Counted from the first letter of the stretch, positions 1-7,458 are shown. The stretch is DNA of 64,000 nucleotides from Beijerinckiaceae bacterium (GCA_021324915.1 JAJPIC010000007.1:1-64000), one strand, 5' to 3'. Translations and numbers: made by a program. Notes: generated by a model from the sequence alone, not told the origin.

Positions 1-2
1 CG

Positions 3-107
3 CGGCACGCGCTTCAGGTCATTGCCGATTCGAAATTCTATCCGCAAGCCGGCGATGCCGGTATGTTGCTCGACGGCCTCGATGATGGATCGTTCAAGCC
101 GGAATGA
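3..107 (+). CDS. C-terminal end of a phage structural-module protein (partial)
   Basis: An open frame enters from the left edge and ends at a TGA, giving 34 residues that finish with an acidic, Gly/Leu/Asp-rich segment. I prefer this frame because its composition is protein-like and it lies just upstream of a prohead-protease-like gene on the same strand, where head-module phages usually carry portal or head-assembly genes. The fragment is too short to assign a family. Two other frames are also open for part of this stretch, so the reading is only moderately supported. Confidence 0.4.
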   Translation, partial: RHALQVIADSKFYPQAGDAGMLLDGLDDGSFKPE

Positions 108-162
108 TTGAAGCGCACGTATTCCCGTAACGCCGGGCCCTAACATCTGCCGCTATCCAACA

Positions 163-192
163 CCGCCGCGCGCCCGCCGGCGGCTTTTCTTT
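163..192 (+). terminator. Possible intrinsic terminator between prophage genes
   Basis: A 6-bp GC-only stem (CCGCCG at 163-168 with CGGCGG at 178-183) and a 9-nt loop are followed by the T-rich run CTTTTCTTT. It lies between the end of the upstream phage gene and the ribosome-binding region of the prohead-protease-like gene. It may attenuate transcription rather than stop it, because the T run is interrupted. Confidence 0.4.
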
Positions 193-207
193 GCTTGAGG
201 AGACCTC

Positions 208-1347
208 ATGTCCGAGCTCAACATGTTCATTCCGATCACCAAGGTCGATGCGAGCCAGAGGCTCGTCTATGGGATCGCGACAGCCGAATGCGAGGATCGC
301 GCCGGCGAGATCTGCGATTACGCCTCGACCAAGCCGCTCTACGAGAAATGGTCGCGCGAGATCGCCCGTTCGACGCAGGGCAAATCTTTCGGCAATCTGC
401 GCGCTATGCACGGCTCGGTCGCCGCCGGCAAAGTGATCTCGCTCACGTTCAACGATGCGAAGAAGCAGATCGAGGTCTGCGCCAAAGTGGTGGATGATGC
501 CGAATGGTCCAAGGTGAAGGAAGGCGTCTATACCGGCTTCTCGCAAGGCGGCACTTATGCGAAGCGCTGGACCGATAAGGATGGGCACATGCGCTATACC
601 GCGCAGCCGAGCGAAATTTCTCTCGTCGATCTGCCTTGTCTTCCGGAAGCGCGGTTCGAAATGATCAAGGCGGACGGCTCGCGCATCTGGCGCCGGTTCC
701 GCAAGGGGCTGGAAGGGGTCGTGCGGCTCTCTGCCATACTCGCTCAGCTCGAAGATCTGCAAAATGCCAGTGCGCTCGCGGACGGTTCCTCCGATCTGTC
801 GGCACAGTTGCAGGCATTGATTGCGCAGGCGGCCGATGCGCTGCGCGATATGATCGCTCAAGCAAAAGCCGGCGGCGAAGAAGACGATGAAGACACCGAT
901 CCGGAAGACGATGAAGAAGACGACGAAGACGACGAAGACGAATCCGACGAGTCGGAGGACGAAAATATGCCGCAGAAGCGGCTGCCGGCGAAATTCCGCA
1001 AGATAGGCGCGCGCAATAACGCCGCCGATCAGGAGCGGATTCAGACGATGCACGATACGGCGGTCGAGCTCGGCGCCGAATGCAGCGCGCGAAAGAGCGC
1101 CGGCGGGATTTTCGAGAAGCGCCTCGATCTGCTGACCGCGACGCTCGCCGATATTCTCGCGCGGGTGAAGAACATCGAATCGCAACCTTTGCCGCTTCCG
1201 TTCAGCGGTCGCGCGCGCGCCGTCTCGAAGGCGGAAGACGCGGGTTTCGAGCAGAGCGTCGAGGCCATGCTGTCGGATCCCGAGGCGCTGTCATTGCTCG
1301 CGATCAAGATCGCGCAACGCAATGGCCGCAGTTTTCTGACGCGGTAG
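208..1347 (+). CDS. Prohead protease-like protein with acidic scaffold-like tail (XkdF-type)
   Basis: A 379-residue protein. The first ~155 residues look like the XkdF/HK97-type prohead serine protease fold: His68 in a 'MHG' context and Ser112 in 'GFSQGG' are the likely catalytic pair, and 'ISLVDLP' is the family's typical strand ending the protease domain. Residues 224-252 are almost entirely Asp/Glu, and the remainder is helical and charged, as in scaffold domains fused to capsid proteases. The start has an upstream 'GAGGAG' ribosome site. It sits directly before the capsid gene, the expected place for a maturation protease. In this remnant prophage it probably has no intact capsid to process. 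Confidence 0.65.
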   Translation: MSELNMFIPITKVDASQRLVYGIATAECEDRAGEICDYASTKPLYEKWSREIARSTQGKSFGNLRAMHGSVAAGKVISLTFNDAKKQIEVCAKVVDDAEWSKVKEGVYTGFSQGGTYAKRWTDKDGHMRYTAQPSEISLVDLPCLPEARFEMIKADGSRIWRRFRKGLEGVVRLSAILAQLEDLQNASALADGSSDLSAQLQALIAQAADALRDMIAQAKAGGEEDDEDTDPEDDEEDDEDDEDESDESEDENMPQKRLPAKFRKIGARNNAADQERIQTMHDTAVELGAECSARKSAGGIFEKRLDLLTATLADILARVKNIESQPLPLPFSGRARAVSKAEDAGFEQSVEAMLSDPEALSLLAIKIAQRNGRSFLTR

Positions 1348-1566
1348 CGGAAGACGCAAGACAGACGACAGAGGAGCCGTTGTCTTCCCCGGACAAGCCC
1401 GCAAGCGGGCGCAGATCCGGGGTCCAGGGCCGTCTGCGCCGAAGGTATCGGGAGTGGCCTTTGCTCCTGGATCCCGGATCGGCGCTCTGCGCCGTCCGGG
1501 AAAGTGGACCCGATCCTTCCCGAAAGCAGAAGAGCGAAGATCGGCTCCTCTGTCCTGCGTCTTCCG
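1348..1566. repeat. Inverted-repeat intergenic element inside the prophage
   Basis: The 219-bp gap between the protease and capsid genes is one large imperfect inverted repeat. Outer arms lie at 1348-1379 and 1542-1566 (CGGAAGACGCA..GACAG..AGGAGCCG and its complement; the left arm has about 7 extra bases). Inner arms pair a CCCCGGAC...GATCCGGGGTCCAGG block near 1387-1429 with its complement near 1464-1500. No protein is encoded. The composition resembles the palindromic mosaic repeats scattered through alphaproteobacterial genomes. It begins right at the protease stop codon. Confidence 0.6.
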
Positions 1567-1631
1567 TTCTCCGTCCTCTTTCTCAACAGCGCAACGCGCG
1601 CGCTCTCCAGCGCGGATATCAGGAGCATAGG

Positions 1632-2993
1632 ATGACCACTGAAACCAGAGTTCACGATCTGCTGGCGAGCATCAAGTCCGCGCAGCAGAGACCGCTCGGC
1701 GATCCGCGCCTCGAAGGCCTGATCGGTCTTGCAAAGAGCACGTTCACCGAGAGCATGAGCGTTACGTCCGGCCTCACCTTCTACGACCTCGAAGTCGGGG
1801 CGAAACTGCTCTATCCGGTGCTGACGCCTTTGCGCAACGCGATCCCGCGCGTTTCCGGCAAGGGCGGCATTCAAGCGAATTGGCGCGCGATCACGGCGAT
1901 CAACACGTCCGGCCTGCGCTTTGGGGTCTCGGCTTCGAATCGCGGCGGCGTGCTGGCGGTCGCAACCCAAGATTATACCGCGACCTATAAGGGCATCGGC
2001 GTCGAGACGAACGTCGATTTCGAGGCACAATATGCCGGCCAGGGCTTCGACGATATTCGCGCAATTGCCGCGAAGACCGGCCTCGAAGCTCTGATGCTCG
2101 GCGAAGAGGCGATGATCCTCGGCGGCAATGCGACCACGGCTCTCGGCACGACGCCGACGCCCTCTCTCAGCGCGTCGAGCGCCGGAGGCTCGCTCGCAAC
2201 CGGCACGCTCTCCGTGATCTGCGTCGCGCTGACCCTCGATGGGATGATGAATGCGACGATCGCCGGCGGCATTCAGGGTCAGATCACGCGACAGAATGCC
2301 GACGGCACGTCGGATACGTTCGGCGGCGGCGCGGCGAAGCAGTCGAGCAACGCGACGATCGCGGTCACGGGTCCGACAGGATCGGTTTCCGCCACCGTCG
2401 CGGCGGTCAATGGTGCACTCGGCTATGCCTGGTTCTGGGGCGCGGCCGGATCGGAAGTTCTCGGCGCGATCACCACGATCAACTCGCTTGTGATCGGTGC
2501 CGCACCGGCCGGCACGCAGACGGCGGCCTCGCTCGGGGTCAACGATAATTCGACCAATGCGCTCGCCTTTGACGGGCTCATCACACAGGCGGTGAAATCA
2601 GGCTCCGGCGCCTATTGCTATACGATGGCGACGGGAACGGCCGGCACCGGCACGCCGCTCACGGCCGACGGCTCGGGCGGCATTGTCGAGATCGATCGCG
2701 CCAAGCCAGGCGCAATTCTTCGCGCCGATCGCGCCCTTCGTCCCGTCTTCCGGCGGCGGTGGCGGAGGAGGCGGCGGCGGCTGCGGAACCGTCACGCCGG
2801 AGACGGTCACCCTCACGTCTACCAGCACATTCACCGTCCCCTGCTACAACACGCTCCAGATTCAGGCATGGGGCGGCGGCGGGGGCGGCGGCGCTCTTGG
2901 AAGCGCCAGCGGCCATCAAGGCGCATCCGGCGGGGCGACGACGGTTGGCTCTCTTTACGCCGGCGGCGGCAGCGGCGGCGGCGCATCCTATAG
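1632..2993 (+). pseudogene. Major capsid protein gene, truncated and running out of frame
   Basis: From the ATG the product reads as a phage major capsid-like protein: 'FYDLEVGAKLLYPVLTPLRN', then 'GGIQANWRAITAINTSG', a Gly/Ala/Ser-rich insertion domain, and the conserved stretch 'TGTAGTGTPLTADGSGGIVE'. In homologues I recall, 'VEID' is followed by a long C-terminal domain. Here the homology stops at about base 2696, and the frame then runs for ~100 residues through Arg-rich nonsense, because the DNA belongs to a glycine-rich tail-fibre gene read in another frame. The likely cause is a deletion joining the two genes. A CDS of 453 residues is technically open, but a working capsid is unlikely. 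Confidence 0.6.
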
Positions 2994-3450
2994 CGGAAGC
3001 GGAGACCCCGCAGGTGGTGCGGGCGGCTCGGCTTCGGGCGGAACGACGGCAAACACGCCGGGCAATTCGGGCGCCTCGGCGCCCGGGCCTTGTCCATCGT
3101 CTTGCAATGGAGGCGCAGGCGGCTCGGCCCCGAACGGGGGTTCGGGAGGCGGACAAAATGGGGGCAGCGGCGGCAGCCCTGGGGGCGGCGGGGGCGGTGC
3201 CCAAAATGGCGCTGTCGTAGAAAGCGTTTGCAATGGGGACGGCTGTTTCGAAGAAAATGTCTACTTCGACGGCGGCGGCGGTGGTGGATCCGGTGCTTAT
3301 GCCGCAAGCACTTTTTCGCCGGGTCAATTGACCGTCGGCACAGTGCTCACCTGCACAATTGGCGGTGGCGGCGCCGGTGGAACGGGTTCGGAGGGCTACG
3401 GCAACGGGGGCAGAGGGGCGTCCGGCGAATGCAAGTTCACGGTGAACTGA
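2683..3450 (+). CDS. Glycine-rich tail-fibre-like protein, 5' truncated
   Basis: This frame shows true coding character: a Ser/Pro stretch, a run of about ten Gly, 'TSTSTFTVPCYNTLQIQAWGG' followed by a long Gly/Ser/Asn-rich low-complexity domain, and a C-terminal 'CTIGGGGAGGTGSEGYG' segment. This matches the glycine-rich domain at the end of phage receptor-binding fibres, where a beta strand leads into polyglycine helices. The N-terminal part that should attach it to a tail is missing and its upstream DNA is capsid sequence. TTG is the only nearby start, so expression as a separate protein is doubtful. The next gene starts one base after its stop. Confidence 0.55.
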   Translation: MSRSIAPSQAQFFAPIAPFVPSSGGGGGGGGGGCGTVTPETVTLTSTSTFTVPCYNTLQIQAWGGGGGGGALGSASGHQGASGGATTVGSLYAGGGSGGGASYSGSGDPAGGAGGSASGGTTANTPGNSGASAPGPCPSSCNGGAGGSAPNGGSGGGQNGGSGGSPGGGGGGAQNGAVVESVCNGDGCFEENVYFDGGGGGGSGAYAASTFSPGQLTVGTVLTCTIGGGGAGGTGSEGYGNGGRGASGECKFTVN

Positions 3451-3451
3451 G

Positions 3452-3928
3452 ATGAGCGTTCAGCTTCAGATCCGCCGCAACAGCGCCGCCAATCTCGCCG
3501 GCTTCGTCGCCGCGCAGGGCGAAATTATCGCCGATACGACGAACAATCGGCTGATCCTCGGCGACGGCACGACCTCGCCCGGATGGGCGATGGCGAAGCT
3601 CGCCGAGGTTCTGCTCAATTCGCAGGCCGATACGATCGCGGCGCATGCCGGCGGCGGCCAAGCGAGCGCGACCTTGCTTGTCGCGACCATCAATCGCGTG
3701 ACGACGGTGGCGAGCGCGGCGGACAGCGTGAAACTCTCGCCGAGCTCGCAGGCCAATGTTCTGCAGATCGTCATCAATGACGGAGCGAACGCGCTGCAGC
3801 TCTTCGGCTCCGGCTCCGACACGATCAACGGCGCTGCCGCTACGACCGGCATCTCGCTCGCGGCGGGCAAGGTCGGAATTTTCTTTTCTTCGTCCGCCGG
3901 CATCTGGCGCGGCGGCACGCTGAACTAG
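3452..3928 (+). CDS. Small phage fibre-associated protein with Mtd-N-like start
   Basis: A 158-residue protein. Residues 5-45 ('LQIRRNSAANLAGFVAAQGE' then 'LILGDGTTSPG') match the short motif seen at the N-terminus of many phage fibre and Mtd-like proteins, typically 'IQxRRgTaAeWa...GEig..tdtgrlkiGDGtt'. The remainder is Ala/Ser/Gly-rich beta-type sequence, likely a shaft or decoration domain. It follows the glycine-rich fibre gene with a 1-base gap, so the two are probably co-translated. The function is inferred from motif and position only. Confidence 0.55.
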   Translation: MSVQLQIRRNSAANLAGFVAAQGEIIADTTNNRLILGDGTTSPGWAMAKLAEVLLNSQADTIAAHAGGGQASATLLVATINRVTTVASAADSVKLSPSSQANVLQIVINDGANALQLFGSGSDTINGAAATTGISLAAGKVGIFFSSSAGIWRGGTLN

Positions 3929-3932
3929 CATT

Positions 3933-3971
3933 CCCTCTCCCCGCATGCGGGGAGAGGGCAGGGTGAGGGGC
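3933..3971 (+). repeat. REP-like palindromic element, copy 1
   Basis: A perfect 26-bp palindrome (3933-3958, CCCTCTCCCCGCA and its complement) is followed by AGGGTGAGGGGC. The same element is present in inverted orientation 44 bases further on. The palindrome lies just after a stop codon and may also act as an RNA hairpin protecting or ending the upstream message. Confidence 0.7.
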
Positions 3972-4014
3972 CGAGGAATTGGCCCGAACTCACCCGGCCC
4001 CTCAACGCTGTTCA

Positions 4015-4065
4015 GCCCCTCACCCTAACCCTCTCCCCATTTCGCTCCGCTCATGGGGAGAGGGG
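4015..4065 (-). repeat. REP-like palindromic element, copy 2 (inverted)
   Basis: Read on the minus strand this is CCCCTCTCCCCAT...ATGGGGAGAGGG followed by AGGGTGAGGGGC, the same layout as copy 1 but with a longer, different hairpin loop (GAGCGGAGCGAA). The two copies therefore face each other and flank about 43 bp, upstream of the lysis genes. This kind of paired layout (BIME-like) is typical of REP elements. Confidence 0.7.
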
Positions 4066-4087
4066 ATTCCAAACCCCAAGGTGATTG

Positions 4088-4687
4088 ATGAATTATCTGC
4101 ACCGCTTCCGCGGCGCGATGCCGCGTGCGCTCGCAATGGCGCTGTTTCTCTTCGCGATTTTCGTTGCAGCCTTCTCGGCTCACGCGGAGCCGCGCTATGC
4201 CGGTCGAGTGCAGAAGCTCTTCGATGCGCCTGCAGAAAGTTTTGCGCCGATATACCACGATGCCTTCGGTCGCGAGGACGATGTTCCAGCTTCCGACCCG
4301 CTCATTTTTAACGCGCCTGCATTCGGACGAAGTCGCGTCGCGCAGATCGTGCGAGAAAGGGCTTTGGCGCTTGGCGTCCCCGTCGGTCTCTCGCTGGCGA
4401 TCATGCGCCATGAATCGGGTGGCGATTGCGCAATGCGCGGACGCGCCGGCGAGCGCGGCGCGATGCAGGTCTTGCCGCAGACCGCGCGCACGGTCGGGAT
4501 TGCCGGCAATCTCGGCGATTGCGCAACGGGCATCGAGGCGGGACTGCGCTATTTGCGTCTGGCAATCACGCTGCACCGGCAGGCGGGCTGGTGCGCCGTC
4601 GCCAGCGCCTACAATTCCGGCATTTGGCGCGGCTCGCGTTGCACGCGCTACGGCCGCGCTATCGCGCGTGCGGCGAGGATGCCATGA
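4088..4687 (+). CDS. Exported lytic transglycosylase (SLT domain), phage lysis type
   Basis: The protein has an N-terminal hydrophobic segment ('ALFLFAIFVAAFSAHA') with an Ala-x-Ala cleavage site, then an SLT/goose-lysozyme-type domain. The catalytic Glu lies in 'MRHESGG', followed by 'GAMQVLPQTA' and 'YLRLAI..HRQ..W....AYNSG', the usual order of conserved blocks. It cuts the MurNAc-GlcNAc bond of peptidoglycan. A TTG three bases earlier could also serve as start. Its stop overlaps the start of an amidase gene (ATGA), so the two wall-degrading enzymes are translationally coupled. A signal peptide on a phage muralytic enzyme suggests Sec-dependent export. Confidence 0.75.
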   Translation: MNYLHRFRGAMPRALAMALFLFAIFVAAFSAHAEPRYAGRVQKLFDAPAESFAPIYHDAFGREDDVPASDPLIFNAPAFGRSRVAQIVRERALALGVPVGLSLAIMRHESGGDCAMRGRAGERGAMQVLPQTARTVGIAGNLGDCATGIEAGLRYLRLAITLHRQAGWCAVASAYNSGIWRGSRCTRYGRAIARAARMP

Positions 4688-5274
4688 GCTTCCTGCCGGA
4701 GCCGAAGGCGTACACGCCCGACGAATTCGGTGATTTCGTCGAGAAACTCGAATGGAACGGCTGGCGTCCTACGTTCGTTACGCTGCATAATACCGGAGTG
4801 CCGTCGCTCGCGGTCTGGCTCGACCCACGCCATGCGGCCAAACAGCGTATCGAGAGTCAAGGCCATTACGAGCGCGACATTTTGCATTGGCACTCGGGTG
4901 TCCATTTGTTCGTGGCACCGAACTTGATTTGGAACCTCTGCGATCTGACGAGCCAGGGAGTTTCCGTTTCGTGTTGGAATCATCTCACGATCGGAATCGA
5001 GATGATTGGCGATTATGCGACGGAATCCTTCGACAGCGGCCCGGGCGCGCAGGTTCGCGACAATGCGGTCGCTGCAATGGCGATCCTTCACCGCAAGCTC
5101 GGGCTGCGGCCGGATCGTTACCGATTGGGCGTGCGCGGGCTGCATTTTCACAAGGAATGCCGCCGCGACCATCATGATTGTCCGGGGAGGAACGTGGTCA
5201 AGGCCGACGTCGTCGCACGTGTTCTGGCAAAGATGAATGCGCTCGGCGCATCTTTACCCGGAGCAGATCATTGA
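4684..5274 (+). CDS. N-acetylmuramoyl-L-alanine amidase (Amidase_2/PGRP type)
   Basis: A 196-residue cytoplasmic-looking protein with no signal peptide. The zinc-ligand motifs of the PGRP/Amidase_2 fold are visible: 'TLHNTGVPS' near residue 36 and 'RDHHDCPGRNV' near residue 160, with 'IGIEMIGDY' between them. It would cleave the amide bond between MurNAc and the stem peptide. It starts inside the stop of the SLT gene (4-bp overlap), so both enzymes are made from one message. Without its own signal it needs a holin, consistent with the holin-like gene downstream. I start it at the overlapping ATG because the frame upstream is the SLT gene's shadow. Confidence 0.7.
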   Translation: MSFLPEPKAYTPDEFGDFVEKLEWNGWRPTFVTLHNTGVPSLAVWLDPRHAAKQRIESQGHYERDILHWHSGVHLFVAPNLIWNLCDLTSQGVSVSCWNHLTIGIEMIGDYATESFDSGPGAQVRDNAVAAMAILHRKLGLRPDRYRLGVRGLHFHKECRRDHHDCPGRNVVKADVVARVLAKMNALGASLPGADH

Positions 5275-5292
5275 GCAGCGGAGAAATGATAC

Positions 5293-5571
5293 ATGCGACC
5301 GGTATCGATAATAACTGCACTCCTTGTGGGCGGGCTGGCCTTTGCTGCACATGCCGACGATTTCACGTGCAAAGGGCAGGGCAAATGCGTCTGCACCGAA
5401 ACGATCGCCCCCGCTTCGGTGCTCGGCTATAATTCGACCGACGATCATCAAAGCGTCAACGTCAATATCGTTTGCATCAATCAAGATACGATGCAGGTTT
5501 CCTATTATCAGAGGCGCAAGGAACAAGGCCTCGGCGGTTCTTATACTTCGGTGCCCGTGCCGCATAATTGA
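5293..5571 (+). CDS. Small exported Cys-containing protein, unknown function
   Basis: A 92-residue protein with a clear signal peptide (ending around 'AFAAHA|DD') and a short mature part containing four cysteines (two as 'CKGQGKCVC', one later in 'IVCIN'), suggesting disulfide bonding in the periplasm. I recognise no family. It lies 18 bases after the amidase gene and before the holin-like gene, so it is probably a passenger of the lysis operon. Confidence 0.5.
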   Translation: MRPVSIITALLVGGLAFAAHADDFTCKGQGKCVCTETIAPASVLGYNSTDDHQSVNVNIVCINQDTMQVSYYQRRKEQGLGGSYTSVPVPHN

Positions 5572-5696
5572 TACCTGACAAAATCCTGAAAAGCCGGCCC
5601 GCAGGCGGATAGGCTTGCGGGCTCCGCATCACGTGCGCTTTTCGCACATTTTCCTCCGCGCCCGGCGGTTCCGGGTTCTCCTCCAAAGGATGTTCC

Positions 5697-6212
5697 ATGC
5701 GCGCGCGCATTCCTCTTGCGGCGGCGATGGCGCTTGCCTCGCTTCCGGCACTCGCTGCTTCGGCCGCCCATTCGGCCGCCGGTCCAGATCCCGACGTGAT
5801 CGTTCCGCTCGGAAAACTCGTCTCGGAAGCTCTTTCCGTCATCGAACCGCTCGTCCTGTCGCTCGGCGGCGCCATGCTGGCTTGGCTCGTGGCGCGGCTT
5901 GGGCCGGAAATCGCCAAGGCGCTTCACGCCGCGCAAATCGATCGTGCCCTGACGCAGGCGATCGATGCGGGATTCGCGCTTGCCGAGGGAGCAGCGCAAG
6001 GCAAGGTTCTCGACATCCCGGTCGCTAATGCGGTGATCCGGCAGGCGGCGCAATATCTCGTCGATCACGCACCGGACGTCGTCAAAGAGCTCGGCGAGGC
6101 CGTAGGCCCGATCTTGATCGCCCGCCTTTCGGCCGCGGGTGCTCTGCCGTCCAATGCCAGCGCAGCAAATCTCACCCTTGCTCCAACCATCGACCGGAGG
6201 GACCAGCCATGA
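5697..6212 (+). CDS. Holin-like membrane protein (LLH-type resemblance)
   Basis: A 171-residue protein with an N-terminal signal-like hydrophobic stretch (residues 5-28), a second transmembrane segment around 'VLSLGGAMLAWLVARLG' (residues 53-69), and a helical Ala-rich C-terminal domain with 'IRQAAQYLVDHAPDVVKELG'. The helix after the membrane span resembles LLH-family phage holins, which would let the amidase reach the wall. It is preceded by 'CTCCAAAGGATGTTCC', giving an AAGGA ribosome site. Its last bases overlap the next gene (ATGA). The holin role comes from topology and position, not a decisive motif. Confidence 0.5.
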   Translation: MRARIPLAAAMALASLPALAASAAHSAAGPDPDVIVPLGKLVSEALSVIEPLVLSLGGAMLAWLVARLGPEIAKALHAAQIDRALTQAIDAGFALAEGAAQGKVLDIPVANAVIRQAAQYLVDHAPDVVKELGEAVGPILIARLSAAGALPSNASAANLTLAPTIDRRDQP

Positions 6213-6535
6213 GCTTCGATCTCGCCGGTCTTGAAGCCGATGCTGCCAAGGTCGGCAAGGCGCTCGAATATGCCGAACAAATCGACTTCGCCGCTGCCGC
6301 CAAGGCGTTCGAGACGGCAAATCTCGCCGGCGAAATCGCGACCGTCGAAGACGTGATGCGCATTATCGGCGTCTTCATCCCGCCGGTCGGCATTGCGGCC
6401 AATGATCTTGCCGCGGCGGTCGGCGGATTCGATCTGCTGTTGCAATTCGCCAACGGCAAGATCCCGCAAGTGACGAAGGACACGGAAGAGGCGATTTCGG
6501 ATCGCTTCGAAGATCCTTTCGAACCCTCCACCTGA
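6209..6535 (+). CDS. Hypothetical protein of prophage lysis cassette
   Basis: A 108-residue Ala-rich protein with one moderately hydrophobic segment ('VMRIIGVFIPPVGIAANDLAA') and an acidic C-terminus. No family is recognised. It overlaps the holin-like gene by four bases, so it is translated with it. The single hydrophobic stretch would allow an antiholin or holin-partner role, but that is a guess from context. Confidence 0.45.
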   Translation: MSFDLAGLEADAAKVGKALEYAEQIDFAAAAKAFETANLAGEIATVEDVMRIIGVFIPPVGIAANDLAAAVGGFDLLLQFANGKIPQVTKDTEEAISDRFEDPFEPST

Positions 6536-6561
6536 GCAAAACCCAACCTAAGGACAGAAAG

Positions 6562-6867
6562 ATGAAATACCTGCTTCTTGCGGGCGTGCTCGCGCTTGGC
6601 GGCTGCGCCCAATTCGACGATGCCGTGGACAATATCGTCGCCTGGATCGATGCGCCGAAAACGCAACAGGCCTTTTCTTCGCTGAAATCGGGCGCAACCG
6701 CGCTCACCTGCGCGGTCGCTGACGCGAGCGCAGTCGCTGCCGAAATCGAGCACGGCGTCGGGGCTGGACAATCGATCATCGGGACTGACGGAAAGGTCTA
6801 TGTCGCATCCGCGACGGTCTGCGCTGCGCTCGGCGGCGTGGTCGGCTCCGTGGCGGTGGTCCCGTGA
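6562..6867 (+). CDS. Small lipoprotein of prophage (possible outer spanin)
   Basis: Starts with a lipoprotein signal, 'LLLAGVLALGGC', where the lipobox Cys is residue 15. The mature ~87-residue part is Ala/Val-rich. It lies between the holin-like gene and a coiled-coil membrane protein. Small lipoproteins here in phage lysis modules are often outer-membrane spanin subunits (Rz1-like), although those are usually proline-rich and this one is not. Its last bases overlap a short GTG-started frame. Confidence 0.5.
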   Translation: MKYLLLAGVLALGGCAQFDDAVDNIVAWIDAPKTQQAFSSLKSGATALTCAVADASAVAAEIEHGVGAGQSIIGTDGKVYVASATVCAALGGVVGSVAVVP

Positions 6868-7037
6868 TTGCCGCCGTCCTTTCGCTCTGCCTGCAAGCCG
6901 TTCCTACCCAATGCGTGTTGCAGCAGATCCGCATCGAGCCCGCCGCCTGTCATCTCAGATCCTATAGAGCCGAAGCGCCGCTCAATGGGGAATGGCATGC
7001 CGTCGTCGTAAGGGTGAGATGCAGGCGACAAGGGTGA
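6864..7037 (+). CDS. Short overlapping phage ORF, unknown function
   Basis: A 57-residue frame that begins with GTG overlapping the lipoprotein stop (GTGA). It has a short hydrophobic N-terminus ('IAAVLSLCLQAVPT') and a basic C-terminus ('VVVRVRCRRQG') with four Cys. Support comes from the stop/start overlap used repeatedly in this cassette and from the gap it fills before the next gene. It could encode a tiny exported or membrane peptide, or be fortuitous. Confidence 0.35.
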   Translation: MIAAVLSLCLQAVPTQCVLQQIRIEPAACHLRSYRAEAPLNGEWHAVVVRVRCRRQG

Positions 7038-7059
7038 ACGGCGCAGGGAAGAGGGCCTG

Positions 7060-7398
7060 ATGACTTTCGACGAAGTTTGGATCACGCTCGTCGCCGGGCT
7101 TTTCGGCACGCTTATCGGCGCCATTGCGACGGTCATCGCCGCCATTATCGGCCGCCAGCCGACGCTCGCCGCGGTCGTCGACTCACGCATTTCCGTGCTG
7201 ATGGAAATTTACGAAAAGACCATCGGAGAATTGCGTGCCGAGATCGCCCGCCTCGAAGAGAAGATCGATGTTTACGAGAGGACGATCCGCGATCTGCGCG
7301 ATCACATCAGCCAGCTCGAGGCGAAGATCGACGTGCTTAAATCGGAACTCAAGAAGGCAAGTGCGAGCCCGCCCGAACCGATATTGCCGGCGTCCTAG
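7060..7398 (+). CDS. Membrane-anchored coiled-coil protein (possible inner spanin)
   Basis: One N-terminal transmembrane segment ('TLVAGLFGTLIGAIATVIAAI', residues ~9-30) is followed by a strongly heptad-patterned helix from about residue 45 to 98 ('IYEKTIGELRAEIARLEEKI' and similar), then a Pro-rich end. A type-II anchored periplasmic coiled coil is the architecture of inner-membrane spanins, and a lipoprotein gene lies just upstream. A small phage structural coiled coil is the alternative. It is the last gene before the terminator that closes the prophage operon. Confidence 0.5.
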   Translation: MTFDEVWITLVAGLFGTLIGAIATVIAAIIGRQPTLAAVVDSRISVLMEIYEKTIGELRAEIARLEEKIDVYERTIRDLRDHISQLEAKIDVLKSELKKASASPPEPILPAS

Positions 7399-7425
7399 AC
7401 GACCAATCAAATCGAGCTTTCCGCG

Positions 7426-7458
7426 CCCCCGTCCCTAACCCGGACGGGGGCCTTTTTT
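7426..7458 (+). terminator. Rho-independent terminator closing the prophage operon
   Basis: A perfect 9-bp stem (CCCCCGTCC at 7426-7434 with GGACGGGGG at 7442-7450) and a 7-nt loop are followed by CCTTTTTTAT. It lies 27 bases after the last phage gene and marks the practical right boundary of the prophage, before host gene gpx. Confidence 0.9.

Noticed and set aside
3452-3928. Diversity-generating retroelement suggested by the Mtd-like fibre start
   Set aside because: No reverse transcriptase, no template/variable repeat pair seen; the motif alone is common in ordinary fibres.
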